The notes under the pieces: model-generated
The model's input: only the letters and a program-made list of their open reading frames with translations
What the model was told of the DNA's origin: nothing
The model's database searches: none
Part shown: positions 1-8,898 of the stretch, piece by piece
Numbering within the stretch: the first letter of the stretch is position 1
How the letters are laid out: each line of letters begins with the position of its first letter
Program-made: the position numbers and the translations under genes
Assembly: GCA_964403015.1 (NCBI GenBank)
Contig: CAYOEJ010000007.1
Coordinates: forward strand, 1-64,000
Direction: 5' to 3'
Length of the DNA stretch: 64,000 bases
Source: CAYOEJ01 sp964403015
Lineage (GTDB): Bacteria > Actinomycetota > Actinomycetes > Actinomycetales > Actinomycetaceae

Positions 1-120
1 ATCATACCGTTAAACACAGGCATTCCAACCGCAGCCACAGGCGACTCGCTCGGCTTATTTGGCCGAGTCGGATCGGCCTTCGCTGGAGCCGCCCCGGACG
101 CACACCTCACGACGCACACC
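1..120. other. Non-coding left edge of the window
   Basis: No gene is supported here. On the leftward strand it is the 3' flank of the RND pump gene. It holds the second copy of a perfect 14-bp duplication (97-124) that begins in the pump's stop codon. It also holds a possible hairpin (ctcggc at 49-54 with gccgag at 62-67, 7-nt loop) without a T tract, so a terminator is only weakly suggested. Confidence 0.4.
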
Positions 121-124
121 TCAC
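97..124 (-). repeat. Perfect 14-bp tandem duplication containing the pump stop codon
   Basis: The 14-mer gacgcacacctcac occurs twice head to tail (97-110, 111-124). Read leftward, each copy contains TGA; the one at 123-121 is the stop of the RND gene and the second lies 14 nt downstream in another frame. It is one of several stop-codon repeats in this window. Confidence 0.9.
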
Positions 125-3100
125 TTGGTGCGCTCTGTTTGACCGGCCCGCTCGCCTTGCTCAAGCTCCGCCCGCTCTGCCTGCTCGAGTTCGTCGAGTT
201 CCTTCTCTTCTCTCTCCGCGCGCTTTACTGCCCGGCGTTCCTTCCGGCCTTCAACAAGGCGGTAGAGAACCGGTAGCAGAATAAGCGTCAGGAGCGTCGA
301 TGAAACTAGGCCGCCAATCACCGTAATGGCTAGCGGCTGGGAAATGAATCCTGAACTCTCGGAGATGCCGAAGGCCATCGGTACCATAGCCGCGATCGTG
401 GCAAGTGCGGTCATAATGATGGGACGCAAACGGCGCATCGCGCCATCATGAATCGCCTCGTCGAGGCTCTCGCCACGCTCTCGATACTGGTTGATGAGAT
501 CGATCAACACCACCGCATTCGTCACCACGATACCGGTCAACATGAGGATGCCGATCATGGCCGATAGGTCGAGTGGCGTATCGGTCAAAAGGAGTGCGAG
601 GAACGATCCAATCGCCGCAAATGGGATGGAAACGAGCAACAGCGCAGGCTGAATTAGCGACTTCATGATCCACACGAGAGTCACGTAAATCAGAAGAATC
701 GCGGCAGCCAGGGCCATAAGGAGCTTCGTGAACGAGTCTGCCAGCTGCTCGGCGGCACCACCCATCTTCGTCACGGCACCATCGGGGAGATCGGCCGAGT
801 CGACGACTCGCGACACCGCGTCAGACACCGCGCCGAGGTTGTCCTCATTGGCTGGAGTCACCGATACCGTCGCGGTTGTCTGCCCATTCTTAGTGACAAT
901 CGTCGGAATCGAGAGGACCTCCTCAACCGTTGCCACCTCTTCCAGAGGCTGATCAAGAACGGTCATTGCGCGAAGGTCCTCGACTGAGGTCACCGGATCT
1001 TCGATCGCCATGTAGATCCCGGTGTCAATGTTCTCGATCGTGATTGTTCCGATCTCGGGCTCCACCATCTGCGCGGCAATCATGCCGACGACGTCGTTCT
1101 CGGTCAGTCCCATCGCCGATACCACATCGCGATCGACCGTCACCTGGATTGCGGGAGCCTCCGCTTCCAGATTGTTTTCGACGACGGCGGCTTCGTCCAG
1201 TTTCGCCAGTTCCTCCGTGAGGATATCGGTCGCTTCTGCGAGAACCTCAGGATCGGGCCCCGTCACGTCGACGTCCACCGAGGATGATCCGAGCATTCCC
1301 ATATCACCGGACTGGATTCTGCCTTCACCGGCAGCTCCCTCTGCAGCCGCAACAACGGCGTCGTTAATCTCTTGAGCGTCCAGCGACTCGTCTACGGCAA
1401 CTAGGTAGCTCAATGCCGTTCCGCCAGTCATCGGCGACGCGCCAAGGATCGTCGCTACAGACTCAACACCGTCGACGTCAACCAAAACGTCCTCGACAGC
1501 CTGCGCCTGCTCCACTTGGGATTCTGTGGAGGAGCCGGGTTCGACCTCTTGCGAGAGGAATACCATTCCCTGGTTGGTCGTACCCAGCAGGTTGATCTTC
1601 AGCAGCGGATACGTTGCAACTGTTCCCACGAGAATGAGAACTGCCGCCACCAAGGTGAGAACCGGGTGACGCTGGGTCACGTTAAATGTGGGGCGGTAGG
1701 ACTTGCGTAGCCAGTTGCTCTCTTCCTTCTTCTCCGCAGTGGCGCGATGCTCCTCCGATTCGCCACGGCGGTAGGCCAAGCGCGCTTCTTTGGAAGGCTT
1801 AAGGAACCAGTATGCGAGAACGGGAACGATAGTCAGCGCAACGAAGAGCGAAGCCGCCATGGCGATGACCACCGTGAACGCGAATGGCCTGAAGAGCTCA
1901 CCAACGAGGCCGCTCACCAGGCCAATCGGGACGAAGACGATGAAGGAAACAATGGTTGAGGCGGTGATTGCCGAGGCAACTTCGCGGACGCCGTCGAGCA
2001 CGGCCGTCTTCTTGTCCGCACCATATTCGAGGTGTCGCTTGATGTTTTCGATGACGACGATCGAGTCGTCAACCACGCGGCCGATCGTGAGCGTCAGTGC
2101 CGCGAGCGTGAGCATGTTGAGCGTGTATCCCGCCACGAGCATGCCGATAAAGCCAACGAGTAGCGATAGTGGAATCGAAATGGCCGTCACCAGCGTGGAT
2201 CGAATAGACAGCAGGAAGAGAAGAATAACAAGCACGGCGAAGACGAGGCCCATGAGACCTTCTTGGCCGAGCGACTTGATCGACTCCGTAATGTAGGGCG
2301 CCTGCTCGAAGAGTGTGGTGAACTCTGTGTTGCCGCCAACGATCGGTTCAACTTCAGCGAGAACGTCATGCACCTCGCTGGTGGTCTCCACGAGGTTTGC
2401 GTTCGCAGTTGGATAGAGAATGATCGCCACAGCGGATTCTCCGTTGAGTCGGCCGACCATGGAGTTCGCGCCTTCGGCGAACTCCACCTGGGCGATATCA
2501 GAGAGCGGCACTACCGTTGGCGGTGCGGGCATCATGGTGCCGTCGGGACCCTCGATGTCGTCGTTTTCAGCGACGACGGGCATTTCCCGCAACTCTTCAA
2601 TTGAGGAAATTTCCTTGCCCACGGTGACGTCAAGATTGCGGTCACCCTCATTGAGCGCACCCACGGGCACAGACAGGCCGTTGTCCTCAAGCGCTTCTTG
2701 AATCGCGCTCGCCGGAATCTCAAGATCGGCCACCACCTGCTGGTCGATCGAGATTCGAATGATCTGCTCGGGCGCGCCAATAAGCTCGACGTTGGACAGA
2801 CCCGAGACGTCTTCAAGCGCCGGAAGCACCGTGTTACGGATGCGTTCGGACGTTTCGAGAGCATCGCCGTCTGAGGTAATCGCGATGTAACTGAGCGGGA
2901 TATCGGAGGTGCCACCAGAAATAACTTCGCTTTCGGTGTTCTCCGGGAAATTCGCATCCGCGCGCGAGATCGCTTGTTCAATGCGGTTGGTTGCACGGGC
3001 GACGTCGGTTCCGTATTCGAGTTCGACGTTTACTACGGAGAAGCTCGACGAGGATTGCGTTGTGGTTCCTGAAACTTCGGGAATCGTCACCAACTGCTGT

Positions 3101-3306
3101 TCCACCGGGGTCGAAATGCGGTCCTTCATCTGTTCCGATGTGGCGCCCGGGCTGATGGAAATGATGTTCACCATCGGAAGCTCAACGCGCGGAATCAACT
3201 CCTGCTTGAGCGTGAGCATGGAAAAGATGCCCAGAACGGCAACAACAACGGAAAGGAGCGCCACGAAAGCGCGGTTCTTTAACGAACCCTCGGCAAGTTT
3301 ATGCAT
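121..3306 (-). CDS. RND-family efflux permease, Gram-positive single-component type
   Basis: A 1061-residue inner-membrane pump of the AcrB/SwrC superfamily, expected to export amphiphilic compounds using the proton gradient. The sequence shows the two-fold RND layout: an N-terminal membrane helix (about residues 12-32), a large extracellular loop, a helix bundle from about 350, a second extracellular loop and a second bundle from about 880. The helix-4 signature GRVVDDSIVVIENI carries the paired aspartates D413 and D414 of the proton relay. The helix-10 equivalent reads GIVVTNAVVLID, with Thr where AcrB has its relay lysine, as in SwrC-like Gram-positive members. The C-terminal tail is strongly charged. 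No membrane-fusion partner lies next to it. It is divergent from the next gene. Substrate unknown. Confidence 0.9.
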   Translation of the reverse strand: MHKLAEGSLKNRAFVALLSVVVAVLGIFSMLTLKQELIPRVELPMVNIISISPGATSEQMKDRISTPVEQQLVTIPEVSGTTTQSSSSFSVVNVELEYGTDVARATNRIEQAISRADANFPENTESEVISGGTSDIPLSYIAITSDGDALETSERIRNTVLPALEDVSGLSNVELIGAPEQIIRISIDQQVVADLEIPASAIQEALEDNGLSVPVGALNEGDRNLDVTVGKEISSIEELREMPVVAENDDIEGPDGTMMPAPPTVVPLSDIAQVEFAEGANSMVGRLNGESAVAIILYPTANANLVETTSEVHDVLAEVEPIVGGNTEFTTLFEQAPYITESIKSLGQEGLMGLVFAVLVILLFLLSIRSTLVTAISIPLSLLVGFIGMLVAGYTLNMLTLAALTLTIGRVVDDSIVVIENIKRHLEYGADKKTAVLDGVREVASAITASTIVSFIVFVPIGLVSGLVGELFRPFAFTVVIAMAASLFVALTIVPVLAYWFLKPSKEARLAYRRGESEEHRATAEKKEESNWLRKSYRPTFNVTQRHPVLTLVAAVLILVGTVATYPLLKINLLGTTNQGMVFLSQEVEPGSSTESQVEQAQAVEDVLVDVDGVESVATILGASPMTGGTALSYLVAVDESLDAQEINDAVVAAAEGAAGEGRIQSGDMGMLGSSSVDVDVTGPDPEVLAEATDILTEELAKLDEAAVVENNLEAEAPAIQVTVDRDVVSAMGLTENDVVGMIAAQMVEPEIGTITIENIDTGIYMAIEDPVTSVEDLRAMTVLDQPLEEVATVEEVLSIPTIVTKNGQTTATVSVTPANEDNLGAVSDAVSRVVDSADLPDGAVTKMGGAAEQLADSFTKLLMALAAAILLIYVTLVWIMKSLIQPALLLVSIPFAAIGSFLALLLTDTPLDLSAMIGILMLTGIVVTNAVVLIDLINQYRERGESLDEAIHDGAMRRLRPIIMTALATIAAMVPMAFGISESSGFISQPLAITVIGGLVSSTLLTLILLPVLYRLVEGRKERRAVKRAEREEKELDELEQAERAELEQGERAGQTERTK

Positions 3307-3464
3307 GAGTCACCATTTCTACGGCGTGACCGTAATGGGTGGAACGAATCTGCTAGCTCGCACAAATTCGCAAATGAGACACGCCAAGACTACCAAGAGC
3401 CGCTCACTGAACGGAACGACGAATAGACCACAACGCCTCGTCCTCAACATGACACAATAGAGGC

Positions 3465-5195
3465 ATGGAATTCATGACGTGGGCACTTAACACGGCCGTC
3501 AAACACCCTGAGCTCAAGAATGCCATGGTGAACTCCAACGGCGACTGGCTCGACTTTCTACTTGAAGATGGCCGCACTTTCCGTTTCCGTCCCGGTGCAC
3601 TCATTCGCGATGATGCACCCGAGGAACAGCGGACCGAACTGCTTAATCGGCTGATCCATATCGGTATTGAACAGGCCCAAGCTCCCACGGTCGCAGAGAC
3701 AGCTGGCCAGACCCCCAAGAGTTCGACGGGCTCGGACGCCGCTCAGGAATCGAACAACGACGCCCCCTCCGAACAATCGGCCGCCAGCGGTGCTGCTACA
3801 GCCGACGGAAACAGTGCAGCCAACTCGGACGACGATACAGGTACAGACAAGGCCAACGACTCCGCTACCGCGGACCGCACGGACGCACCGGCCGCGTCCA
3901 ATAGGCCGAGAAGTTTTGGCGAGTCCGCGACATCCCATGAGCTAGAGGGAACCGATGAGCCAGTGGGCGGCAGCGATTCCGGCGAAGCCAACACTCCCGC
4001 CAACCCTGAATCAGGGAGTACCCCAGAGCCCACCGACCAGTCAGCAGAGTCTCCAGCAGACAACCCGCTTGGCACTCAAGAAGATCCCGCCTCGTCGTCG
4101 GGCGAATCCAAGCCCCAAGGCAGAATCTTTCCCGGATGGGCATCTCGCGAAGAGTCGCCACGTGAGGAACCGCCCGCAGACGCGGCTCCGCTTGATGTGC
4201 CCCCACTCGACGAGCCGGATGAGAATACGCCCGTCGTTCCCATCGTGCGCACGGCCGAGTATTTCCTCGCCTCGCACAAGGATTCCGATTCCATTGTTTA
4301 CGTGCCCCTCACCGAGTTTCTTGCCGTGGGGCTCGCACACGACATGCCGGATACCATCCAACCGGTCTATTACTCGCAGATCCAAGACAGTTTCCGCGAA
4401 GTTGGAGAACTGATGGTTGAGGCGGTCGAGGAACTGCGCGGTCTGACTAACGCCCAGCGTCAGACAGTGGAAATTGGCATCACTCAGATCGCCGGCGCAC
4501 GGGTGATGTCCTTCCTCCAGCCGGCCAACTACGAGCTGTCGTGGTTTTGCGACCTTGACATGATGCAGCAGGTAGCCGAAAAAATCGCGGCAGAGCGCCC
4601 CGGCGACATTCCGCTTTTCGTCCCCGCCTCCCGCACCAAGCTCTATATCGTCTTCGCCGACGACCCCAAACTTGTGGACTTCTTCAAGCTGCTCCTCGCC
4701 CAGCGCGGCGCTGCCGAGGCTGTGTATCCGCTCCCGCACACGGTTGCCGCCGATGGTTGGCGCGAATGGGTACCATTCCCGGGCAGCGAGCTATCTGAAG
4801 TGCTTGGATCTCTGCGCAATTACTTTCGGCAGAAGATCTACGCGGCCCAGGTTGAAGCGATGCACAAGTGGGGTGAGTTTGGCGAGCTTAAGGCGTTCGC
4901 ACCACGTCGGCTGAAGAGCGGTGAGCGCGTCTCGGCAACCGAATGGGACGCCACCGACTCCCGCGGATCCATCCCCCAGACCGACTTCATCACCTTCACC
5001 CGTCAGCCATCGCCACATCCGTGGGAAGAGGTGGTTCCGGTGTCGATTACGGTCCGCTCACACGTGGCCCGCGAGCTTTGGCCCGCCGGCTTCACAAAGG
5101 ACGACGACGCTTGGCCGCCTCGCTGGGAGGTCAACGGATTCCCCGACGACGACACGCTTAACAAGCTCAAAGACGCCACCGGACGAGACTTCTAG
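3465..5195 (+). CDS. Hypothetical protein, DUF1444-like, with long acidic linker
   Basis: A 576-residue protein, apparently cytoplasmic: no signal peptide or membrane helix is visible. Residues 1-75 form a compact domain (ending about NRLIHIGIEQA). Residues 80-250 are a low-complexity Ser/Asp/Glu/Pro/Ala linker. The C-terminal 320 residues are folded, beginning at VPIVRTAEYFLASHKD, which recalls the start of the DUF1444 core (a proline-isoleucine-arginine stretch followed by hydrophobic blocks); this relation is a guess from pattern. There is no Shine-Dalgarno sequence; a CACAAT box ends 6 nt before ATG, so the mRNA may be leaderless. The stop codon lies in a 23-bp tandem duplication. Function unknown. 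Confidence 0.7.
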   Translation: MEFMTWALNTAVKHPELKNAMVNSNGDWLDFLLEDGRTFRFRPGALIRDDAPEEQRTELLNRLIHIGIEQAQAPTVAETAGQTPKSSTGSDAAQESNNDAPSEQSAASGAATADGNSAANSDDDTGTDKANDSATADRTDAPAASNRPRSFGESATSHELEGTDEPVGGSDSGEANTPANPESGSTPEPTDQSAESPADNPLGTQEDPASSSGESKPQGRIFPGWASREESPREEPPADAAPLDVPPLDEPDENTPVVPIVRTAEYFLASHKDSDSIVYVPLTEFLAVGLAHDMPDTIQPVYYSQIQDSFREVGELMVEAVEELRGLTNAQRQTVEIGITQIAGARVMSFLQPANYELSWFCDLDMMQQVAEKIAAERPGDIPLFVPASRTKLYIVFADDPKLVDFFKLLLAQRGAAEAVYPLPHTVAADGWREWVPFPGSELSEVLGSLRNYFRQKIYAAQVEAMHKWGEFGELKAFAPRRLKSGERVSATEWDATDSRGSIPQTDFITFTRQPSPHPWEEVVPVSITVRSHVARELWPAGFTKDDDAWPPRWEVNGFPDDDTLNKLKDATGRDF

Positions 5196-5220
5196 GCGCC
5201 ACCGGACGCGACGTCTAGGC
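5175..5220 (+). repeat. 23-bp tandem duplication spanning a stop codon
   Basis: Copies 5175-5197 and 5198-5220 differ at two positions. Both contain ttctagg or gtctagg, so the TAG stop (5193-5195) is repeated 23 nt downstream in a different frame. The end of the upstream gene and its 3' flank therefore derive from one duplicated segment. Confidence 0.85.
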
Positions 5221-5281
5221 GCTGGGCCCGCTGAGAGAGGCACGAACCGCGCACAGCACCAGGGAAGCTGCCCCAGACCGC

Positions 5282-6502
5282 CTACTTCTTCTTCGCGTAG
5301 AAGCGTCCAAGTGTTTCAGCTTTGAAGTCGGCGTAGGTTCCATCCCCGATGGAATTCCGGATCGCGTCGACGAGCTTGACCGTGAAGTACTCGTTATGAA
5401 TCGTACACAGGGTATTGGCGATCATTTCTTTCGCCTTAAACACGTGATGGATGTAAGCCTTCGTGTAGTGGGTGCAGGTGTAGCATTCACACCCCTCAAC
5501 GAGGGGCGAGTAATCCCGCTTGAACTGGGCTCGGTTCGCATTGAAGCGCCCATCGGGCGAGTAAATAGCCGCATTGCGAGCCACTCGAGAAGGGTTAACG
5601 CAGTCGAACGTATCTGCTCCCGCTTCGATCGCGACAAAGAGGTCGTCCGGCTCAGAGATACCAAGCAGGTGACGAGCGCGATTCTCGGGTAGCTCCTCGC
5701 TCACCCAACCCACGATTGTTCCTAGACGCTCCTTTTCTAGAGCACCACCGATTCCGAATCCGTCAAAGCTCTGGCCGTCTATCTCCATCGCGCCGAGATC
5801 ACGTGCTGCCTTTCGCCGCAGATCCTCATACTGCGCGCCTTGGATGACGCCAAACAGCTGCTGATATGGCTTTCCCACACGCTCTTCGGTGAGCTTCTTA
5901 TGCGCCACCAAGCAGCGCTCCGCCCACAGCCTCGTCCGCTCCAGAGATTCTTCCTGGTATCCGCGCGAGTTCATGAGGGTGGTCAGTTCATCGAACGCAA
6001 AGATGATGTCCGCGCCAAGCTCATGCTGAATCTGCATGGAGACTTCAGGCGTGAAGCGGTGCTTATCGCCGTTTAAGTGCGAACGGAACCAGACGCCGTC
6101 GTCGTCAACGTTTGCCAAGCGCTCCTTGTTGGGCGCCACGGCGTCGTCGGCAACAACCTTTCCGGAAAACTCCTCGGACAGCACCTTCTTGAACCCCGAA
6201 CCGAGGGACATCACTTGGAAGCCGCCGGAGTCGGTGTACGTGGGACCGGGCCAATTCATAAACTTTCCGAGCCCGCCGGCGCCGTCGACGACGTCGGGGC
6301 CGGGCTGGAGGTAGAGGTGGTACGCGTTTGCTAGAACAGCTTGCGCACCAACTTCTGCCACGGATTCCGGCAGTACGGCCTTCACAGTCGCCTTGGTTCC
6401 TACCGGGATAAAGGCGGGTGTGTGGATATCGCCGTGCGGGGTGTGGATGGTGCCGGTGCGGCCGAGGTGGCCATCGAGCCGGGTCTTGATGTCAAAGGTC
6501 AT
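5282..6502 (-). CDS. tgt: tRNA-guanine transglycosylase
   Basis: Exchanges guanine-34 of tRNAs with GUN anticodons for queuine or preQ1, the base-insertion step of queuosine modification. 406 residues. Active-site motif DSGGFQVMSL has the catalytic D91; FDCVNPSRVARN holds the second catalytic aspartate D300; the zinc site is C338, C340, C343 and H369. The protein is about 30 residues longer than the E. coli enzyme, with extra sequence around residues 103-135. It overlaps the 3' end of the queuosine-precursor transporter gene by 4 nt, so the two are translationally coupled. No de novo preQ1 genes (queC, queD, queE, queF) lie nearby, which suggests salvage of an imported precursor. Confidence 0.95.
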   Translation of the reverse strand: MTFDIKTRLDGHLGRTGTIHTPHGDIHTPAFIPVGTKATVKAVLPESVAEVGAQAVLANAYHLYLQPGPDVVDGAGGLGKFMNWPGPTYTDSGGFQVMSLGSGFKKVLSEEFSGKVVADDAVAPNKERLANVDDDGVWFRSHLNGDKHRFTPEVSMQIQHELGADIIFAFDELTTLMNSRGYQEESLERTRLWAERCLVAHKKLTEERVGKPYQQLFGVIQGAQYEDLRRKAARDLGAMEIDGQSFDGFGIGGALEKERLGTIVGWVSEELPENRARHLLGISEPDDLFVAIEAGADTFDCVNPSRVARNAAIYSPDGRFNANRAQFKRDYSPLVEGCECYTCTHYTKAYIHHVFKAKEMIANTLCTIHNEYFTVKLVDAIRNSIGDGTYADFKAETLGRFYAKKK

Positions 6503-7182
6503 GGGTTAACTGTAACCGCAGGTTCGTTGCGCTTGATCCAGCCAACAGCCGCGTAGGTCACTGGTAGCAAAAGGGCCTCAACCGCAACCTTGTAGATAAA
6601 GCCGACCACGAGGAGGTTGAGAATCGTGGCTCCGCTGACGACGCCGATCCATGCGATGACACAAAAAATGATGGTGTCGGCGAGTTCACCCACGACCGTT
6701 GATCCCATGAGCCGCGCCCACAGATGCTTTTCTCCCCAACGGTCTTTGATACGGGTGAGCACCCACGCGTTAAGCAATTGGCCCACGATATATCCGCACA
6801 AGGAGGCGAGCACGAATCGGGGAACGACACCGAGAACAGCCTCAAAGGCCGCTTGGTTTTCATAGGACGAGTCCGGTGGTGCTTGGATGATCAGCCAGAA
6901 CACAAGTGACGCCATCGCAGACGCCACGAAACCGAGGATGATCGCCCGGCGGGCAGCTTTAAATCCGTAGACTTCCGCAAGAATGTCACCGAGCACGTAG
7001 GTGAGCGGGAAGAGGATTGCTCCACCGTCAAAGACGAGGTTGCCGATACCGATGAGCTTGGTCGCTCCGATATTCGACAGGAGGAGGAAGGCTACGAACA
7101 GAACCGCGATGATATCGAAATAGCTGCGGTGCAGTGGAACGTACTTCGGGGCAGAACCCGCTGTGGGGTGTGCAGATGACAT
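6499..7182 (-). CDS. yhhQ: Queuosine precursor transporter, YhhQ/VUT family
   Basis: A 227-residue polytopic membrane protein with about six hydrophobic helices, expected to import preQ0, preQ1 or queuine for the downstream Tgt. The sequence has the family core: NIGATKLIGIG near the N-terminus, then FPLTYVLGDILAEVYGFKAARRAI, and the C-terminal basic end WIKRNEP. I chose the ATG at 7182, because GGAG sits 7 nt upstream; a TTG four codons earlier lies inside that ribosome-binding site. The gene overlaps tgt by 4 nt, forming a two-gene operon. The 150-nt region upstream has a possible CCAGG/CCTGG hairpin but no riboswitch I could identify. Confidence 0.88.
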   Translation of the reverse strand: MSSAHPTAGSAPKYVPLHRSYFDIIAVLFVAFLLLSNIGATKLIGIGNLVFDGGAILFPLTYVLGDILAEVYGFKAARRAIILGFVASAMASLVFWLIIQAPPDSSYENQAAFEAVLGVVPRFVLASLCGYIVGQLLNAWVLTRIKDRWGEKHLWARLMGSTVVGELADTIIFCVIAWIGVVSGATILNLLVVGFIYKVAVEALLLPVTYAAVGWIKRNEPAVTVNP

Positions 7183-7341
7183 GACGGTCTCCAAAAGATC
7201 TCAGGGAAACTCGCCAGGCGCTGCCACCACCTGGACGCGGGATCGACCAAGAGGGCGATACCCGTGGAGACGATCGCTCGCGCTCCGCCGATTATGCTAG
7301 CAAAGGTTAGAAGGTTGCGACCAATGCATGTGACGCGTCAG

Positions 7342-7632
7342 TTACTCCTGAGCGAGCAGGTCAGCGTACTGACTGTTGTCAGAAATGAACTTCGCAATGA
7401 AGCTGCACTGTGGGATTACCGTGCGGTCGCCACGCTCGCTCAAGTCATCGAGCGCCTTCTTCGCGAGCGCGCTCGCAATACCTTGACCGCCGAATTCCTC
7501 ACGGACGACCGTGTGGGTGAATGTCACGGTCTCGCCGTCGTCGATGTACTGGCAAAAACCCAGCACCTCGTCGTCGCGAACGGCCCGGTATTCAAGGCGA
7601 GCCTCGTCGTGCTCGATCTTGTAGTCAGTCAT
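7342..7632 (-). CDS. GNAT-family acetyltransferase, small COG2388-like
   Basis: A 96-residue GCN5-related N-acetyltransferase of the short type, cytoplasmic, probably acetyl-CoA dependent. The acetyl-CoA loop is visible as GGQGIASALAKKAL (about residues 48-61), followed by the typical VIPQCSFIAKFI strand of this small subgroup. Acceptor substrate unknown. It starts 23 nt after the stop of the DUF4261 gene on the same strand, so the two are probably co-transcribed. Confidence 0.85.
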   Translation of the reverse strand: MTDYKIEHDEARLEYRAVRDDEVLGFCQYIDDGETVTFTHTVVREEFGGQGIASALAKKALDDLSERGDRTVIPQCSFIAKFISDNSQYADLLAQE

Positions 7633-7655
7633 GGTTGTCCAATCGTTTGTGGGGT

Positions 7656-8489
7656 TCAGAAGCCAATTCTGATGACGGTGGCGCCATCGGAGTCCGAGAC
7701 TTCTTGGGTGATATCGAGCGACTCGTCCTTTGTATAGCCGAGCGTTTGGCCGGGAAGAAGGTAGGTGTCGCTGGTGACGATGTAGTTGGCCACGTTGGCG
7801 AGGAAGTTATAGACGTCCTCCCCCGATCTCTTAGAGTCGATAACCTCGAGATCCAGGTGCCCAAAGTTACCCAATCCCAAGGTGCGGGCTCGGGTCAACG
7901 CTGGTTGGTGAAGACGGATGTTGATCCACAACGGCATGGGAGCTTGCCCCTTCGTCAACATCTCGGAAAGCTCCGTAATCATTGCGGGCGGCTGCATAAC
8001 ACCCATTTCGTACCGGTACACGCCGAGCGCCGCCGGCTCACGCATCAGTGCATCCATGACCTCGGTATAAACAACGTGCGCCGACAGCATGCGATGACGC
8101 TTCTTGACTTCCTTGAGATTGTTTCCGACGCCGGTGTCCTCACCTGCGATCTTTCCTTCCATTGCGCCCGCTTCGGGGGCATAGAAGGTCGCTGCCACGT
8201 GGAATCGGTGAAGAGGGAGCTGGCCTTCCTCAATCACAAGGCCGTGATTGATGGGGCTGAGCATGACCTGAATGCCCTCAATGGCAAAATGCAGAATATC
8301 TCCGCTCGGTGCCGCAGGGTTGTTGGGATCCGGTTCGACCGTTGACCAAGTGGGTTCAATCTTCTCATTCCACAGGTCTCCCAAACGGGTCACTGCCGCT
8401 TCAACGTCGATGGGCGCCTTATACAGTGCCGCGGCGGATAGAAACTCCGGTGCCGTTGGGTGAATTGCTGATATACCGAGCTGCTCCAT
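7656..8489 (-). CDS. DUF4261 domain protein
   Basis: A protein of 277 residues with no signal peptide. The C-terminal third carries the DUF4261 pattern: LWINIRLHQ, then GLGNFGHLDLEVIDSKRS, YNFLANVANYIV and LPGQTLGYTKDESLDIT. The N-terminal two thirds contain a region with regular hydrophobic strands, MLSPINHGLVIEEGQLPL and SAHVVYTEVMDAL, of unknown role. The ATG at 8489 begins MEQLGISAIHP; an earlier in-frame GTG would add 49 residues made of the structured leader sequence and is rejected. A G-rich stretch touches the ATG, so ribosome binding is not typical. It lies downstream of a promoter and three hairpins (8569-8834). Function unknown. Confidence 0.75.
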   Translation of the reverse strand: MEQLGISAIHPTAPEFLSAAALYKAPIDVEAAVTRLGDLWNEKIEPTWSTVEPDPNNPAAPSGDILHFAIEGIQVMLSPINHGLVIEEGQLPLHRFHVAATFYAPEAGAMEGKIAGEDTGVGNNLKEVKKRHRMLSAHVVYTEVMDALMREPAALGVYRYEMGVMQPPAMITELSEMLTKGQAPMPLWINIRLHQPALTRARTLGLGNFGHLDLEVIDSKRSGEDVYNFLANVANYIVTSDTYLLPGQTLGYTKDESLDITQEVSDSDGATVIRIGF

Positions 8490-8559
8490 GCCCCCCAGTC
8501 TAGAGGGCGAGCCGCTGACGGGCGACGCCGCAGCCCCAGATAACGCTGAACGCTGATCG

Positions 8560-8800
8560 TAAAATGAGACTGGCTGGCACGAGAGGACAGCAAACTCCTC
8601 GTACCAGCCAGTTAAAGGTCGGGATCGAAATCGCACCGCTCACCTCAGTTTGATTTCGATATAGCCCCAACCCGCGCACGTCTTGCGACGGCGCAAGCCC
8701 TACATCATTCCTAACACAACTCTCTGCTGCAATCACACAATGTGGTGTCGGACTCGGCGAATCGGATGCTCACGCATAATTGAATGATTCCGAATTAGCC
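8560..8800 (-). ncRNA. Candidate structured RNA or long structured 5' leader
   Basis: Between the promoter and the DUF4261 gene, three hairpins follow one another on the leftward transcript: 8697-8682 (cttgcg/cgcaag, 4-nt loop), 8660-8624 (atcgaaatc/gatttcgat, 9 bp) and 8612-8569 (15-bp stem actggctgg..acgag with one mismatch). The last is followed by TCTCATTTTA, which could end a transcript of about 240 nt. I could not match it to 6S, tmRNA, SRP, RNase P or a known riboswitch. It may be a regulated leader or a separate small RNA. Confidence 0.4.
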
Positions 8801-8806
8801 GATTTC

Positions 8807-8834
8807 AGTGTACCGTGGCCAAACACTATGTCAA
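8807..8834 (-). promoter_or_regulatory. Sigma-70-type promoter reading into structured leader
   Basis: On the minus strand TTGACA (8834-8829) is followed after 16 nt by TACACT (8812-8807). The expected start near 8800 is about 310 nt before the DUF4261 start codon. Confidence 0.65.
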
Positions 8835-8898
8835 GACATTTTGCATGCGTCGTTACCCACAACACACCGGTTCGTCCCTGCTAGGCGAGAGTAGGAGA

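Noticed and set aside
1790..2604. Plus-strand frames opposite the RND gene
   Set aside because: They lie fully inside the coding sequence of a well-conserved pump and encode low-complexity Ser/Thr/Arg sequence.
7195..7341. preQ1 riboswitch before yhhQ-tgt
   Set aside because: A CCAGG/CCTGG hairpin exists, but the A-rich pseudoknot tail of preQ1-I and the layouts of other classes were not found.
8560..8700. tracrRNA or SRP RNA at the three-hairpin region
   Set aside because: There is no cas gene or CRISPR repeat in the window, and the GGAAGCAGC-type SRP loop is absent.
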